From contig NZ_JAJIWP010000006.1 in the NCBI RefSeq assembly GCF_020880975.1, positions 62,001 to 126,000 on the forward strand: a stretch of 64,000 bases of DNA. Reading direction: 5' to 3'. The notes under the pieces are model-generated. The model was not told the DNA's origin. It was given only the letters and a program-made list of their open reading frames with translations, and ran no database searches. Shown in pieces: positions 1 through 8,574 of this stretch. The translations under genes and the position numbers were made by a program. Position 1 is the first letter of the stretch. Every line of letters starts with the position of its first letter. Origin of the DNA: Mucilaginibacter sp. UR6-1. GTDB taxonomy: Bacteria; Bacteroidota; Bacteroidia; Sphingobacteriales; Sphingobacteriaceae.

Positions 1-1
1 A

Positions 2-232
2 ATTAAATATGAGAGTTATTTTGAAAAGGAATTGGACATTGTTGCCCGCATGAAAAAAATGGAGGACAAAGAGATCAATCCGGATTTCAACTATCATCAA
101 CTTGTATCGGTATCAAAAGAAGCTCGCGAAAAATTAATGAAGATAAAACCGCGCACTTTGGGCCAGGCATCACGCATTTCGGGTGTTTCGCCATCGGATA
201 TATCGGTTTTGATGGTACACATTACAAAATAG
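2..232 (+). CDS. mnmG: tRNA uridine-5-carboxymethylaminomethyl modification enzyme MnmG, C-terminal end (5' truncated by window)
   Basis: Only the last 76 residues lie in the window; the reading frame is open to the left edge, so the start is outside. The tail carries the helical C-terminal signature of MnmG/GidA, including INPDFNYHQL and a run around KPRTLGQASRISGVSP. In the family this domain contacts MnmE and tRNA; the complete FAD enzyme works with MnmE to install (carboxymethyl)aminomethyl at wobble U34. The family match is recognised by eye and is strong even for this fragment. No terminator hairpin is obvious in the 112 bp before the next gene. Confidence 0.9.
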   Translation: MKYESYFEKELDIVARMKKMEDKEINPDFNYHQLVSVSKEAREKLMKIKPRTLGQASRISGVSPSDISVLMVHITK

Positions 233-344
233 GTTATAAATAACTGATAATTAAGTATTTATAAAATATCGTCTATAAGGCATTATTTTAAAATTTTAAT
301 ATCAGCATTCATAAAAAACTAAAAATCGCTTATAAGCCTTAAAA

Positions 345-1988
345 ATGCTGTCAAATAAAAAAGTAGCTGTTTTTACTAAAAATTTGCCTGTTGTTATAGC
401 CATCCTGATGTTTTGGGGATGTGCTAACATGAAAAGACCGGAAGGCGGCCCGCGTGACCTTACCCCCCCGAAACTTGTAAAGGCTACACCCGACAACATG
501 ACACGCAACTTTAAGGCGAAAGAGATAACCTTACAGTTTGACGAATTTTTTAAGCTGAGCAACCAGTACCAGGAAATAAGTATCAGCCCCGCCCAGGAGA
601 AATTACCGGAGTATAATATTCGGGGCCAAAGCCTGGTAATACAATTTAAAGATACCCTCCAAAAAAATACAACTTATGTAATCAACTTCGGTAAATCCAT
701 TGCCGACGTTAATGAATCAAACGCGCTCAAAAATTTCACTTATGTTTTTTCAACAGGTCCGCATATTGATTCGTTAAGTATTAGTGGTTCGGTAACCAAC
801 ACCCAAACCCAGCAAAAAGAAAAAGATATCGCCGTACTCCTCTATCCTCTTAGCAAGGATACCGCATTCTATAAAAAGAAAAAGCCTGCCATTTTTGCTT
901 TGACAGATTCATCAGGTAATTTTAGTTTAAATAACCTGAAAGAAGATAAGTACCGTATTTACGCACTAAAAGAAACATCGCCCAATAAAATATATGATAA
1001 TGAAGCCGAACTGGTGGGTTTTATAAAGGATACCATCAACCTTACCAAAGATACGGCTAACATACAACTTCGCTTATTTCAGCAGGAACCAACTAATTTT
1101 CGCTTTGTGGACAGGCGTTTTGATGCTGATGGAAAAATAGTATTAGCCTTTAACAAGCCATTACAGCGCCCGTCAGTAAAAATAATAAACCCGGTTAACC
1201 TTGATAACCAAAAGATACTTGAATTCAGCAGCAAGCGCGATACAGCCTTAATGTATATGCGTACAATGGATTTTGATTCGGTAAGCATACAAGTGGCTGA
1301 TAATAATAAACCTGTTGATACGGTTACCTTACGCAAAAGCCGTAAAGAGAACTTTCATAAAGGCGTTAAGCTGAGTTTTAACACAGGCAGCGATAACAAG
1401 CTTAAACCAGGTACTGATTTGCTGATAACTGCAAACCTGCCTATTGAAACTATTAATACTCCGCTGATCACTTTAAAAGAAGATTCTGCCACTGTAACGG
1501 GCTTTACCATAACTAAGGATAGTACATCGCGCAGGCTATCCATGAAATACAGGTGGAAACAAGGTGTAAACTATCAGTTAAACATACCTGATGACGCGCT
1601 GACCGATATATTCGGCAATAAAAACAAAGCCGCAGTTAAAAAATTTGATATTGATAAACCCGAGAACTACAGTATACTTACCTTAAAAATAACCGTACCC
1701 GAACCTAACAAAAATTATGTTATACAATTATACCGTGATGAAAAAAACATATTGCGAAGCGATGTGATCACCAAAAATTCATCAGTGGTTTATAACAATT
1801 ACATTAACGGTAAGTACCATGTTAAGGTGATATATGATGCCAATAAGAATGGCCGTTGGGATAGTGGTAACGTTAAGGAAGGCCGCCAACCGGAAAATAT
1901 TTGGCTGTACGAAAAAGAAATAACCCTGCGCCCAAACTGGGATGCTGAAGAAGCTTTAACTATACCCAAAGAGCCGGTTACTCCTTAA
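345..1988 (+). CDS. Ig-like domain-containing lipoprotein
   Basis: 547 residues. The N-terminus is a lipoprotein signal peptide with a hydrophobic stretch ending in WGC (Cys26), followed by a KRPEGGPRDLTPPKL segment typical of Bacteroidota proteins that open with a bacterial Ig-like (Big_5/SbsA-like) domain. The first Ig-like domain spans roughly residues 40-135 (phrases such as ITLQFDEFF and TTYVINFGKSIAD); beta-rich repeats follow, including a carboxypeptidase-regulatory-like stretch near 150-230. The protein is predicted to be anchored at the cell surface or outer membrane. No catalytic motif is seen; a structural or adhesive role is inference. Its 3' end overlaps the convergent carbonic-anhydrase-like gene by 11 bp. 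Confidence 0.8.
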   Translation: MLSNKKVAVFTKNLPVVIAILMFWGCANMKRPEGGPRDLTPPKLVKATPDNMTRNFKAKEITLQFDEFFKLSNQYQEISISPAQEKLPEYNIRGQSLVIQFKDTLQKNTTYVINFGKSIADVNESNALKNFTYVFSTGPHIDSLSISGSVTNTQTQQKEKDIAVLLYPLSKDTAFYKKKKPAIFALTDSSGNFSLNNLKEDKYRIYALKETSPNKIYDNEAELVGFIKDTINLTKDTANIQLRLFQQEPTNFRFVDRRFDADGKIVLAFNKPLQRPSVKIINPVNLDNQKILEFSSKRDTALMYMRTMDFDSVSIQVADNNKPVDTVTLRKSRKENFHKGVKLSFNTGSDNKLKPGTDLLITANLPIETINTPLITLKEDSATVTGFTITKDSTSRRLSMKYRWKQGVNYQLNIPDDALTDIFGNKNKAAVKKFDIDKPENYSILTLKITVPEPNKNYVIQLYRDEKNILRSDVITKNSSVVYNNYINGKYHVKVIYDANKNGRWDSGNVKEGRQPENIWLYEKEITLRPNWDAEEALTIPKEPVTP

Positions 1989-2490
1989 ACCAGCTTGAAT
2001 ACATCATATAATTATTGGGCAAACGGGTAAGCAACTCCCGTTGCTCATCTGTTAATGGCTTTATTTTTTTTGCGGGTGTACCCGCGTAAAGATAACCACT
2101 TTCGCAAATGGTATTCTCCAACACTACTGAGCCTGCACCTATAATAACAAAGGGTTGCACTACGGCATTATCCATCACAATGGCACCCATACCTACCAAT
2201 ACATTATTTTGAAGGGTACAGCCATGTACAATAGCGTTATGCCCTATTGATACATTGCTCCCTATATTTGTTGGCGCCTTTTGGTAAGTGGCATGAATAA
2301 CCGCTCCATCCTGAATATTAGTGTTATCGCCTATTTTGATGTAATGTACATCACCACGAATTACTGCATTGAACCATACCGAGCAATTATCGCCCATAAT
2401 AACATCGCCAACAATGGTGCAGTTTTCGGCTATAAAGCAATCCTTGCCCCAGCTTGGTGACTTATCTTTTACAGGCAGTATAACAGGCAT
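1978..2490 (-). CDS. gamma carbonic anhydrase family protein (left-handed beta-helix, PaaY/YrdA-like)
   Basis: 170 residues, the usual length for this family. Hexapeptide repeats of the left-handed beta-helix run from about residue 10 to 140 (IVGDVIMGDNCSVW, IGDNTNIQDGAVIH, IGSNVSIGHNAIVHGC). The conserved metal-site style residues are present: the NTNIQDG segment with a following histidine, and GHNAIVHGC with two histidines. The family includes trimeric zinc/iron proteins related to Cam and to PaaY/CaiE; true carbonic anhydrase activity is known for some members only, so the substrate is uncertain. It starts at an ATG, stands alone on the minus strand, and overlaps the convergent lipoprotein gene by 11 bp at the 3' ends. 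Confidence 0.87.
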   Translation of the reverse strand: MPVILPVKDKSPSWGKDCFIAENCTIVGDVIMGDNCSVWFNAVIRGDVHYIKIGDNTNIQDGAVIHATYQKAPTNIGSNVSIGHNAIVHGCTLQNNVLVGMGAIVMDNAVVQPFVIIGAGSVVLENTICESGYLYAGTPAKKIKPLTDEQRELLTRLPNNYMMYSSWFKE

Positions 2491-2562
2491 ATTTTAATTT
2501 TGAGTTATTGAATTAATGTATTATTGATTGACTGATAAATTTTATATGTTTGGCATTACCAA

Positions 2563-2635
2563 GCGAAAATAGCTCAGTTGGTAGAGCATCAGTTTCCCAA
2601 ACTGAAGGCCGCGGGTTCGAATCCCGTTTTTCGCT
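2563..2635 (+). tRNA. tRNA-Gly (anticodon CCC)
   Basis: A 73-nt cloverleaf: acceptor stem GCGAAAA (2563-2569) pairs with TTTTCGC (2628-2634). The D-arm contains AGCTCAGTTGGTAGAGC. The anticodon stem TCAGT/ACTGA encloses loop TTCCCAA, giving anticodon CCC for glycine GGG codons. The T-arm is GCGGG-TTCGAAT-CCCGT with one G-T pair. The 3' CCA is not encoded. It lies alone between two minus-strand genes. Confidence 0.95.
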
Positions 2636-2654
2636 CATACATCCCTAATGTTAT

Positions 2655-4247
2655 TTAAAAAATAGTATCATGCAGCTCAGTAGCATGTTCAGGGTAATCG
2701 GTAGTATAATGCAGCCCCCTGCTCTCCTTACGTGTCATAGCCGATTTTACCACCAGGTATGATACCTGTATCAAATTTCTGAGCTCACATAATTTTACTG
2801 AAAGCTTGGTACGCTTATAAAATTCCTCTGTTTCCTCGTGCAATAAACCTAAACGGCGCATAGCCCGCTCCAGCCTGAAATCAGAACGTACTATACCCAC
2901 GTAATCATTCATCAACTTTTGCATTTCGCGTACATTATGGGTAACCAATATATCTTCGTTTGATAGTTGTACGCCTTTTTCATCCCAATCAGGAATGTCG
3001 GCCGGTATTTCAGCAGTTTCAAAAGTTTTAATGGCATCATCATAAATACGGTGCGCAAATACCAGTGCCTCTAATAATGAGTTAGAGGCCAGCCTGTTAG
3101 CACCATGTAAACCAGTTGATGAACATTCTCCGCAGGCATATAATTGTAATATGGATGAACGGCCAACATGATCAACCGAAATACCACCACACATATAATG
3201 GCAGGCAGGAGCTACAGGTATCATATCCTTTGTCATGTCTAAACCTATATCCAGACACTTGGCATATATATTAGGGAAATGTTGGATAATATCCGCTTTG
3301 CTACGATGACGAATATCCAGGTAAACATAATCCTCACCCGATTTTTTTATCTCAGAGTCGATGGCGCGGGCCACCACATCACGCGGTGCTAATGATCTGC
3401 GTTCATCATACTCCTGCATAAATTCTTCACCATTGGTACGTTTTAATATACCTCCAAAACCACGCACTGCTTCAGATATTAAAAATGACGGATACTCACC
3501 CGGATTATATAATGCTGTAGGATGGAATTGAATAAACTCCATGTTACGCACCTTACCCTTAGCACGATATACCATAGCCACACCATCACCGGTAGCAATG
3601 GTGGGGTTTGTTGTTACCGAATATATATGCCCTGCACCGCCCGAAGCCATTACAGTAACTTTTGACAGTATTTTTTCAACTTCATTGGTTTCTGTATTAA
3701 AAGCATAGATACCATAGCAGGTAATATCGGTTGATGATTTATCAACAAACTTGCCCAAATGATGCTGCGTGATCAGATCCACGGCAAAATAATGAGTAAG
3801 TATTTCAATATTAGGGTTTTGGTGTATCTGCTCCAGCAGAGCACGTTCAATTTCAAAACCGGTGATATCCTTGTAATGCAGCACACGAAATTCAGAGTGT
3901 CCACCCTCTTTTGCCAGATCATAAATGCCATCGTGGGTCTTGTCAAAATTGGTTCCGTAGTCAATAATTTCATTAATTCTTTCCGGACCTTCCTTAACAA
4001 CAATTTCCACAACCTCCGGGTCACATAGCCCGTCGCCGGCAATTAAGGTGTCTTTTATATGCTTTTCAAATGAATCTTCTTTTTTATCCACAACCACAGC
4101 TACACCTCCCTGGGCATACTTAGTGTTTGATTCATCTTCATTCGCCTTTGTAACTATCAGTACCTTACCATGCTTTGCAGCCTTTAGTGCAAAACTTAGT
4201 CCGGCGATGCCTGAACCAATTACCAGGAAATCCACATTTCGGGTCAT
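2655..4247 (-). CDS. nadB: L-aspartate oxidase
   Basis: 530 residues, full length. It oxidises L-aspartate to iminoaspartate, the first step of de novo NAD synthesis, in the cytoplasm with FAD. The N-terminus has the dinucleotide-binding motif GSGIAGLSFALKAA (residues 12-25). The substrate-domain signatures are visible: KYAQGGVAVV, HTEGGHS-type motif as KEGGHSEFRV, MASGGAGHIY, EFIQFHPTAL, PRDVVARAI, and HYMCGGISVD followed by GECSSTGLHGANRLASNSLLE. The GLHG..RLASNSLLE motif and absence of the extra succinate dehydrogenase features favour NadB over SdhA/FrdA. It is transcribed divergently from nadA across a 409-bp AT-rich gap, so the two consecutive enzymes are probably co-controlled. Confidence 0.96.
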   Translation of the reverse strand: MTRNVDFLVIGSGIAGLSFALKAAKHGKVLIVTKANEDESNTKYAQGGVAVVVDKKEDSFEKHIKDTLIAGDGLCDPEVVEIVVKEGPERINEIIDYGTNFDKTHDGIYDLAKEGGHSEFRVLHYKDITGFEIERALLEQIHQNPNIEILTHYFAVDLITQHHLGKFVDKSSTDITCYGIYAFNTETNEVEKILSKVTVMASGGAGHIYSVTTNPTIATGDGVAMVYRAKGKVRNMEFIQFHPTALYNPGEYPSFLISEAVRGFGGILKRTNGEEFMQEYDERRSLAPRDVVARAIDSEIKKSGEDYVYLDIRHRSKADIIQHFPNIYAKCLDIGLDMTKDMIPVAPACHYMCGGISVDHVGRSSILQLYACGECSSTGLHGANRLASNSLLEALVFAHRIYDDAIKTFETAEIPADIPDWDEKGVQLSNEDILVTHNVREMQKLMNDYVGIVRSDFRLERAMRRLGLLHEETEEFYKRTKLSVKLCELRNLIQVSYLVVKSAMTRKESRGLHYTTDYPEHATELHDTIF

Positions 4248-4656
4248 ATATATACGTATAGATGTGTAAAAGTAATACTTGTGTTAGTAAGCGGGGTAAA
4301 ACATGTTAATTTTGTGTAAGTAAAAAAATAATAAAACATAAACATGTGAATAACCCTTAGTTTTGCAGTGTTGAAGCAAAATTTGTGAGCCATTTATCAG
4401 CATTACAAACATTGAAATCAACATTTTTAACACAGCGAAAATATTAACATAAAAGTTTATTAAATAAATCTTGTTTATCATACCAATCTAATTTTCAATT
4501 CGCTGTATAAAATTTAATTAGAATAAATTGTTAATAACTATATTAAAACAACTTTTAGCTCATTTTGTAACATTAGTTTTTAACAAAACTAACACCTTAA
4601 TAAACTATAGTTTCTTTACTTATATTAAAAAGTGTTGTTTTTATTGATTTGTTGAA
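4248..4656. promoter_or_regulatory. AT-rich divergent intergenic region nadB/nadA
   Basis: 409 bp with no credible gene. It is very AT-rich with many A/T runs and must hold the divergent promoters of nadB and nadA. A near-consensus box for nadB (minus strand TACTTTTA, one change from TAnnTTTG) lies at about 4267-4274, and a weaker TTGATTTG-like box lies just upstream of the nadA ATG. I see no clear palindromic operator or riboswitch fold. Assignment of the boxes is tentative. Confidence 0.5.
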
Positions 4657-5649
4657 ATGGATATCTTCGAAGAAATAAATGTGAAAGGTTTTGTTGAGGA
4701 GGACATCGATCCTACTCTTGACCTTTTCGTTGAAATTGAAAAATTAAAAAAGCAGAAAAATGCGGTCATACTTGCCCATTACTATCAGGACGGCGATATA
4801 CAGGATATTGCCGACTATATTGGCGATAGCCTCGGCCTATCGCAGCAGGCAGCAAAAACTGATGCCGATATTATCGTATTCGCCGGGGTACACTTCATGG
4901 CCGAAACAGCCAAGATACTATCGCCAGGAAAAAAAGTATTACTGCCCGATGTAAAGGCAGGATGCTCATTGGCGGATAGCTGCCCGCCGCATTTGTTTAA
5001 AAAATTTAAGGAGCAATACCCTGATCACCTGGTAATTACCTACGTGAACTGTACTGCCGAACTGAAAGCTTTAAGCGATATTGTTTGTACATCAAGCAAC
5101 GCGGTGCAGATAGTTGAAAGCCTGCCGAAAGAGCAGAAAATAATATTCGGGCCTGATAAAAATTTGGGTGCCTGGGTAGCCAAAAAAACCGGACGCGACC
5201 TGGTGTTATGGAATGGGGCCTGTATGGTTCACGAGATATTTTCGAGAGAAAAGATCACACGTTTAAAGGAGCGCCATCCGGGTGTAAAGCTATTGGCTCA
5301 CCCTGAATGTGAGGAAGTTATATTGGAAATGGCCGACTATATAGGTTCAACAACCGGTATATTGAAGTACGCTACCAATTCACCTGACAAGGAGTTTATT
5401 GTAGCTACAGAATCGGGCATATTACACCAGATGCAAAAGGAGAACCCGGATAAAACATTTATTCCGGCACCGCCAAACAACAATTGCGCTTGTAATGATT
5501 GCCCGCACATGAAACGTAACACGCTTGAAAAGCTGTACCTGTGCCTTAAAAATGAATTGCCGGAAGTAACTGTACCCGAGCATATTATTAAGGATGCAGT
5601 TAAGCCTATTGAGCGCATGCTGGAGATATCGGCCAAACTGGGATTATAA
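4657..5649 (+). CDS. nadA: quinolinate synthase
   Basis: 330 residues. It condenses iminoaspartate with dihydroxyacetone phosphate to quinolinate, second step of NAD synthesis, using a [4Fe-4S] cluster. Family motifs are in order: AVILAHYYQ near residue 38, DIADYIGDSLGLS, FAGVHFMAETAKIL, the first cluster cysteine in KAGCSLADSC (about residue 107), TYVNCTAELKA, VCTSSNA, a cysteine within LLAHPECEEV, and the C-terminal NNNCACNDCPHMKRN, which supplies the last cluster cysteine. Length and motif set indicate an intact enzyme. It is divergent from nadB and is followed 21 bp downstream by a strong hairpin terminator. nadC is not in the window. Confidence 0.97.
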   Translation: MDIFEEINVKGFVEEDIDPTLDLFVEIEKLKKQKNAVILAHYYQDGDIQDIADYIGDSLGLSQQAAKTDADIIVFAGVHFMAETAKILSPGKKVLLPDVKAGCSLADSCPPHLFKKFKEQYPDHLVITYVNCTAELKALSDIVCTSSNAVQIVESLPKEQKIIFGPDKNLGAWVAKKTGRDLVLWNGACMVHEIFSREKITRLKERHPGVKLLAHPECEEVILEMADYIGSTTGILKYATNSPDKEFIVATESGILHQMQKENPDKTFIPAPPNNNCACNDCPHMKRNTLEKLYLCLKNELPEVTVPEHIIKDAVKPIERMLEISAKLGL

Positions 5650-5670
5650 GTATAAAACTACTTAAATAAC

Positions 5671-5705
5671 AAACCCCGGTATTTTTAAGTACCGGGGTTT
5701 TGGTT
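5671..5705 (+). terminator. Rho-independent terminator after nadA
   Basis: Perfect 11-bp stem (AAACCCCGGTA at 5671-5681 with TACCGGGGTTT at 5690-5700), 8-nt loop, then a T-rich tail. It sits 21 bp after the nadA stop and, being flanked by A/T tracts on both sides, may also serve the convergent lipoprotein gene. Confidence 0.88.
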
Positions 5706-5729
5706 TTTATAGGTAGATGAAAATATTAC

Positions 5730-7337
5730 TTAAATAGCTTTAGCCAGCCATAATGAAGCATTTAAATGCAGTGCCGGGTGTGATGTATAGCCTGATGGTG
5801 CATCGCCTGACCAGCCATTGAAAAGGTTATCATTAGGATCGCCGGTACCATCATCAGATGGTGAACTGTCGCCCACAAAAACTACCCTGCCTGAGCCGTA
5901 GGTTGACAGTAAAGCCATAACACCTGTATTACCATTATTGGTGCTGCTGCTGCGCCAAAATAAACCTTGTACAGTTGAATTTTGTGCAGGATACAAAGTT
6001 GCTGTGGTACCATTATAAAAAGCGAGTTTATTAGCTGTACCGGTAGCGCCGTTTAATACTGTTTGGGCATTAGCATTTGTACCGGTGTAAACGTTGCTTG
6101 ATGGCTGATCACTTATATCCACATAATCAACATTAAAACCAAATGGCTTGTTATTATTTATACCATTATTGGTCATAAGGTCATTCCAAACACGTGGCGA
6201 GTCATAACCATCACCATCACGGTCTGACGGATTATAGCCATTAGCATCAGTACCGGCAGTGGTAGCCGCAGTATGGTCGGCCACCATAAATAAGCCACCG
6301 CCTGCGTTAACAAAATTCATGATAGCGGTTTTCTCAGCAGCGGTAAATAAGCGGTTAGGCTCAATTACTACATAAACATCATAATTGCTTAAATCCTGCG
6401 GGTTTGATGTATTACCATAAGTAATAGCAGTACCTACAGGCAGGCTTTCAACCAGTTCGCCTTTTTTAACCAGTTCAACCGCCCAGGCAGACATGGCGCC
6501 CTTCCAGTAAGTTTCAGGAGTTGAAGCTGTAATACCTGTGTATGATGGTGTTGGTACACGTTGTGCCTTTATCTCAACAGTAGTACCGCCCGTATAGCTG
6601 GGTACGCTTTCTGTACCATCTGCATCTATCAGCCAATCGGCGCTGCCGGCATTTTCATACTTAGTGGCATCAAAAAGGAATTTTTTACCGGTTACTATCG
6701 GCCCGCCTGGGTTAGTGGTACCGCCGTTATCATTAACTACAAAATCATCAAAATTTATACGATTGGTACCGCCGGTTAATTTGCGTATCTCAAAACGTAC
6801 GTTACCGGTAAGCGATAAGGTAAATGTTTGTGTTTGTAAAGTAGTGGTTGATGTAATGGTAGCGCCGGTTTGTGTCCAGGTGCTGCCAGCGTTGGTTGAA
6901 TAAAACAAACCCCAGGTGCTTGCACCATCGGTACCGTAAAGAGCGTGTTTAACACTAACACTGCTTACCCCGCCGGTAACATCAAACAGCATGGTTACTT
7001 TGCCGGTATTGCGTACACGGGCAGACCATGATCCTGCCTTTTTATCGGCACTTAAATTACCTATTAAGGCATCATATAAATTCCATGCTTTGGCTGCAAT
7101 AGTAACATTATCGCCGCTGCTTGATCCTGTCGGTGATACATCATAAGCTGTTTTAGGGCTGGTTGAACCTACCTCAAAGCCTTCAGTAAGCGTTACAGCC
7201 TGCGTTTTAAGTTTGGCTGAAGTGCTGATCTGTTCAGTTTGTGATAAAGCATCAGAATTTTTTTGGCAACTGCTCAGTATTGCCCCGCCGATAATAACCG
7301 CTAATAACGGCTTTTTAATAAAATTTAAGTGTAGCAT
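5730..7337 (-). CDS. secreted lipoprotein with jelly-roll-like and GATase1/DUF4350-like regions, function unknown
   Basis: 535 residues. A lipoprotein signal peptide ends at LSSC (about residue 24), followed by a Ser/Thr/Gln-rich spacer. Residues about 50-205 form a beta-rich module (TLTEGFEVG start, NRINFDDFVVND end) like those preceding surface nucleases and hydrolases in Bacteroidota. A Gly/Thr/Pro hinge (GGTTNPGGP) separates it from a C-terminal domain of about 320 residues. That domain reads like a class-I glutamine-amidotransferase-fold sensor/enzyme: YDVYVVIEPNRLFTAAEKTAI, FVNAGGGLFMVADHT, and GSGRVVFVGDSSPSDDGTGD near the end. I do not recognise a specific enzyme, and no clear catalytic triad can be assigned. 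Surface exposure is inferred from the lipobox. Confidence 0.65.
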   Translation of the reverse strand: MLHLNFIKKPLLAVIIGGAILSSCQKNSDALSQTEQISTSAKLKTQAVTLTEGFEVGSTSPKTAYDVSPTGSSSGDNVTIAAKAWNLYDALIGNLSADKKAGSWSARVRNTGKVTMLFDVTGGVSSVSVKHALYGTDGASTWGLFYSTNAGSTWTQTGATITSTTTLQTQTFTLSLTGNVRFEIRKLTGGTNRINFDDFVVNDNGGTTNPGGPIVTGKKFLFDATKYENAGSADWLIDADGTESVPSYTGGTTVEIKAQRVPTPSYTGITASTPETYWKGAMSAWAVELVKKGELVESLPVGTAITYGNTSNPQDLSNYDVYVVIEPNRLFTAAEKTAIMNFVNAGGGLFMVADHTAATTAGTDANGYNPSDRDGDGYDSPRVWNDLMTNNGINNNKPFGFNVDYVDISDQPSSNVYTGTNANAQTVLNGATGTANKLAFYNGTTATLYPAQNSTVQGLFWRSSSTNNGNTGVMALLSTYGSGRVVFVGDSSPSDDGTGDPNDNLFNGWSGDAPSGYTSHPALHLNASLWLAKAI

Positions 7338-7494
7338 AAATGGGGATGATTGTTTAATAAGTGATGTATGAGTTAAATATATTTTACAAGGTGATTTATA
7401 TTTTTTAATCAGCGATCAATATTATTACGAATGATTTGATATTTAGGTTGTTAAGTTTCAGAAAAGGTTTAGTGAATTTTGCGTTAAGCTTTCG

Positions 7495-7502
7495 TAAATT
7501 TG
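7495..7502 (+). promoter_or_regulatory. Bacteroidota -7 promoter box upstream of thiL
   Basis: TAAATTTG matches TAnnTTTG exactly, 18 bp before the thiL ATG at 7521. The in-frame TTG at 7500 overlaps this box, which argues that TTG is not the start. Confidence 0.65.
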
Positions 7503-7520
7503 CAGCCAGATAAAAAGACC

Positions 7521-8561
7521 ATGTTTGACAATATAGAGCGTACCAACATACAGGAGTTAGGCGAATTCGGGCTGATAAAGCATCTTACTCAAAATATAAA
7601 GCTTAAACAACCATCAAGTTTAAAGGGTGTTGGCGATGATGCCGCGGTACTTGATCCGGCAGGTAAAAAGGTACTGGTATCAACCGATATGCTGTTGGAA
7701 GGCATACATTTTGACCTGGCTTATACCCCGCTAAAACACCTTGGCTATAAAGCTATACAGGTAAACCTGAGCGATATTTATGCCATGAACGGTATAGCTA
7801 CCCAGGTTACGGTATCATTAGGTTTATCAAGTAAATTCTCTTTAGAGGCTGTTGAGGAATTGTATGAAGGCATGTACATCGCCTGCGAAAAATATAATGT
7901 TGATATTATTGGCGGCGATACCACCTCATCAAAACAAGGTTTGGTGATCAGTGTAACCTCTATTGGTTATGCTGATGAAAAGGATATTGTATACCGTAAT
8001 ACGGCTGAGGAAGGCGACCTGATCTGCGTATCCGGTGATTTAGGTGGAGCTTATATGGGTTTGCAATTACTGGAACGTGAAAAACTGGTTTACCTGGAAA
8101 ACCCTAACATTCAGCCTGACCTGGAGGGTAAGGATTATATTGTTGAAAGGCAGTTAAAGCCCGAAGCACGCCGAGATATTGTGGAGTTGTTAAAAGATAT
8201 AGATGTTAAGCCTACGGCCATGATCGATGTATCTGACGGATTAGCATCAGAGATACTGCACATTTGTAAACAAAGCGATAAAGGCTGTAATATTTATGAG
8301 GAAAAGATACCGCTTGACCCCATGACGTATGAAACCGCCCGGGAGTTCAATCTCGACCCTACGGTGTGCGCCCTGAGTGGCGGCGAAGACTATGAGCTGC
8401 TGTTTACCGTTAAACAGGCCGACTACAACAAAATTAAGTTCAAGATGGACTTCACCATCATTGGTCATATTACCGAGGCCTCAGCAGGCTGTAATCTGGT
8501 CAGTAAAACCGGCAATGTACACGCGCTAACCGCGCAGGGATGGAATGCTTTTAAAAACTAA
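7521..8561 (+). CDS. thiL: thiamine-phosphate kinase
   Basis: 346 residues from ATG 7521; an in-frame TTG seven codons upstream falls inside the promoter box and was not used. ThiL phosphorylates thiamine monophosphate to the active cofactor thiamine diphosphate. Motifs: GEFGLIKHL at the N-terminus, VGDDAAVL with the metal-binding aspartates (about residue 40), STDMLLEGIHFDL, VNLSDIYAMNG, IIGGDTTSS, ISVTSIGYA, CVSGDLGGAYMGL, MIDVSDGLASE and ALSGGEDYELLF. All are hallmarks of the PurM-like fold of ThiL. The gene is followed 13 bp later by a small secreted-protein gene on the same strand, probably co-transcribed up to the hairpin at 9451. Confidence 0.95.
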   Translation: MFDNIERTNIQELGEFGLIKHLTQNIKLKQPSSLKGVGDDAAVLDPAGKKVLVSTDMLLEGIHFDLAYTPLKHLGYKAIQVNLSDIYAMNGIATQVTVSLGLSSKFSLEAVEELYEGMYIACEKYNVDIIGGDTTSSKQGLVISVTSIGYADEKDIVYRNTAEEGDLICVSGDLGGAYMGLQLLEREKLVYLENPNIQPDLEGKDYIVERQLKPEARRDIVELLKDIDVKPTAMIDVSDGLASEILHICKQSDKGCNIYEEKIPLDPMTYETAREFNLDPTVCALSGGEDYELLFTVKQADYNKIKFKMDFTIIGHITEASAGCNLVSKTGNVHALTAQGWNAFKN

Positions 8562-8574
8562 TAGCAATATATAA

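Noticed and set aside
4284..4481. 65-codon frame in the nadB/nadA spacer
   Set aside because: AT-rich chance frame with low-complexity residues and no relatives recognised.
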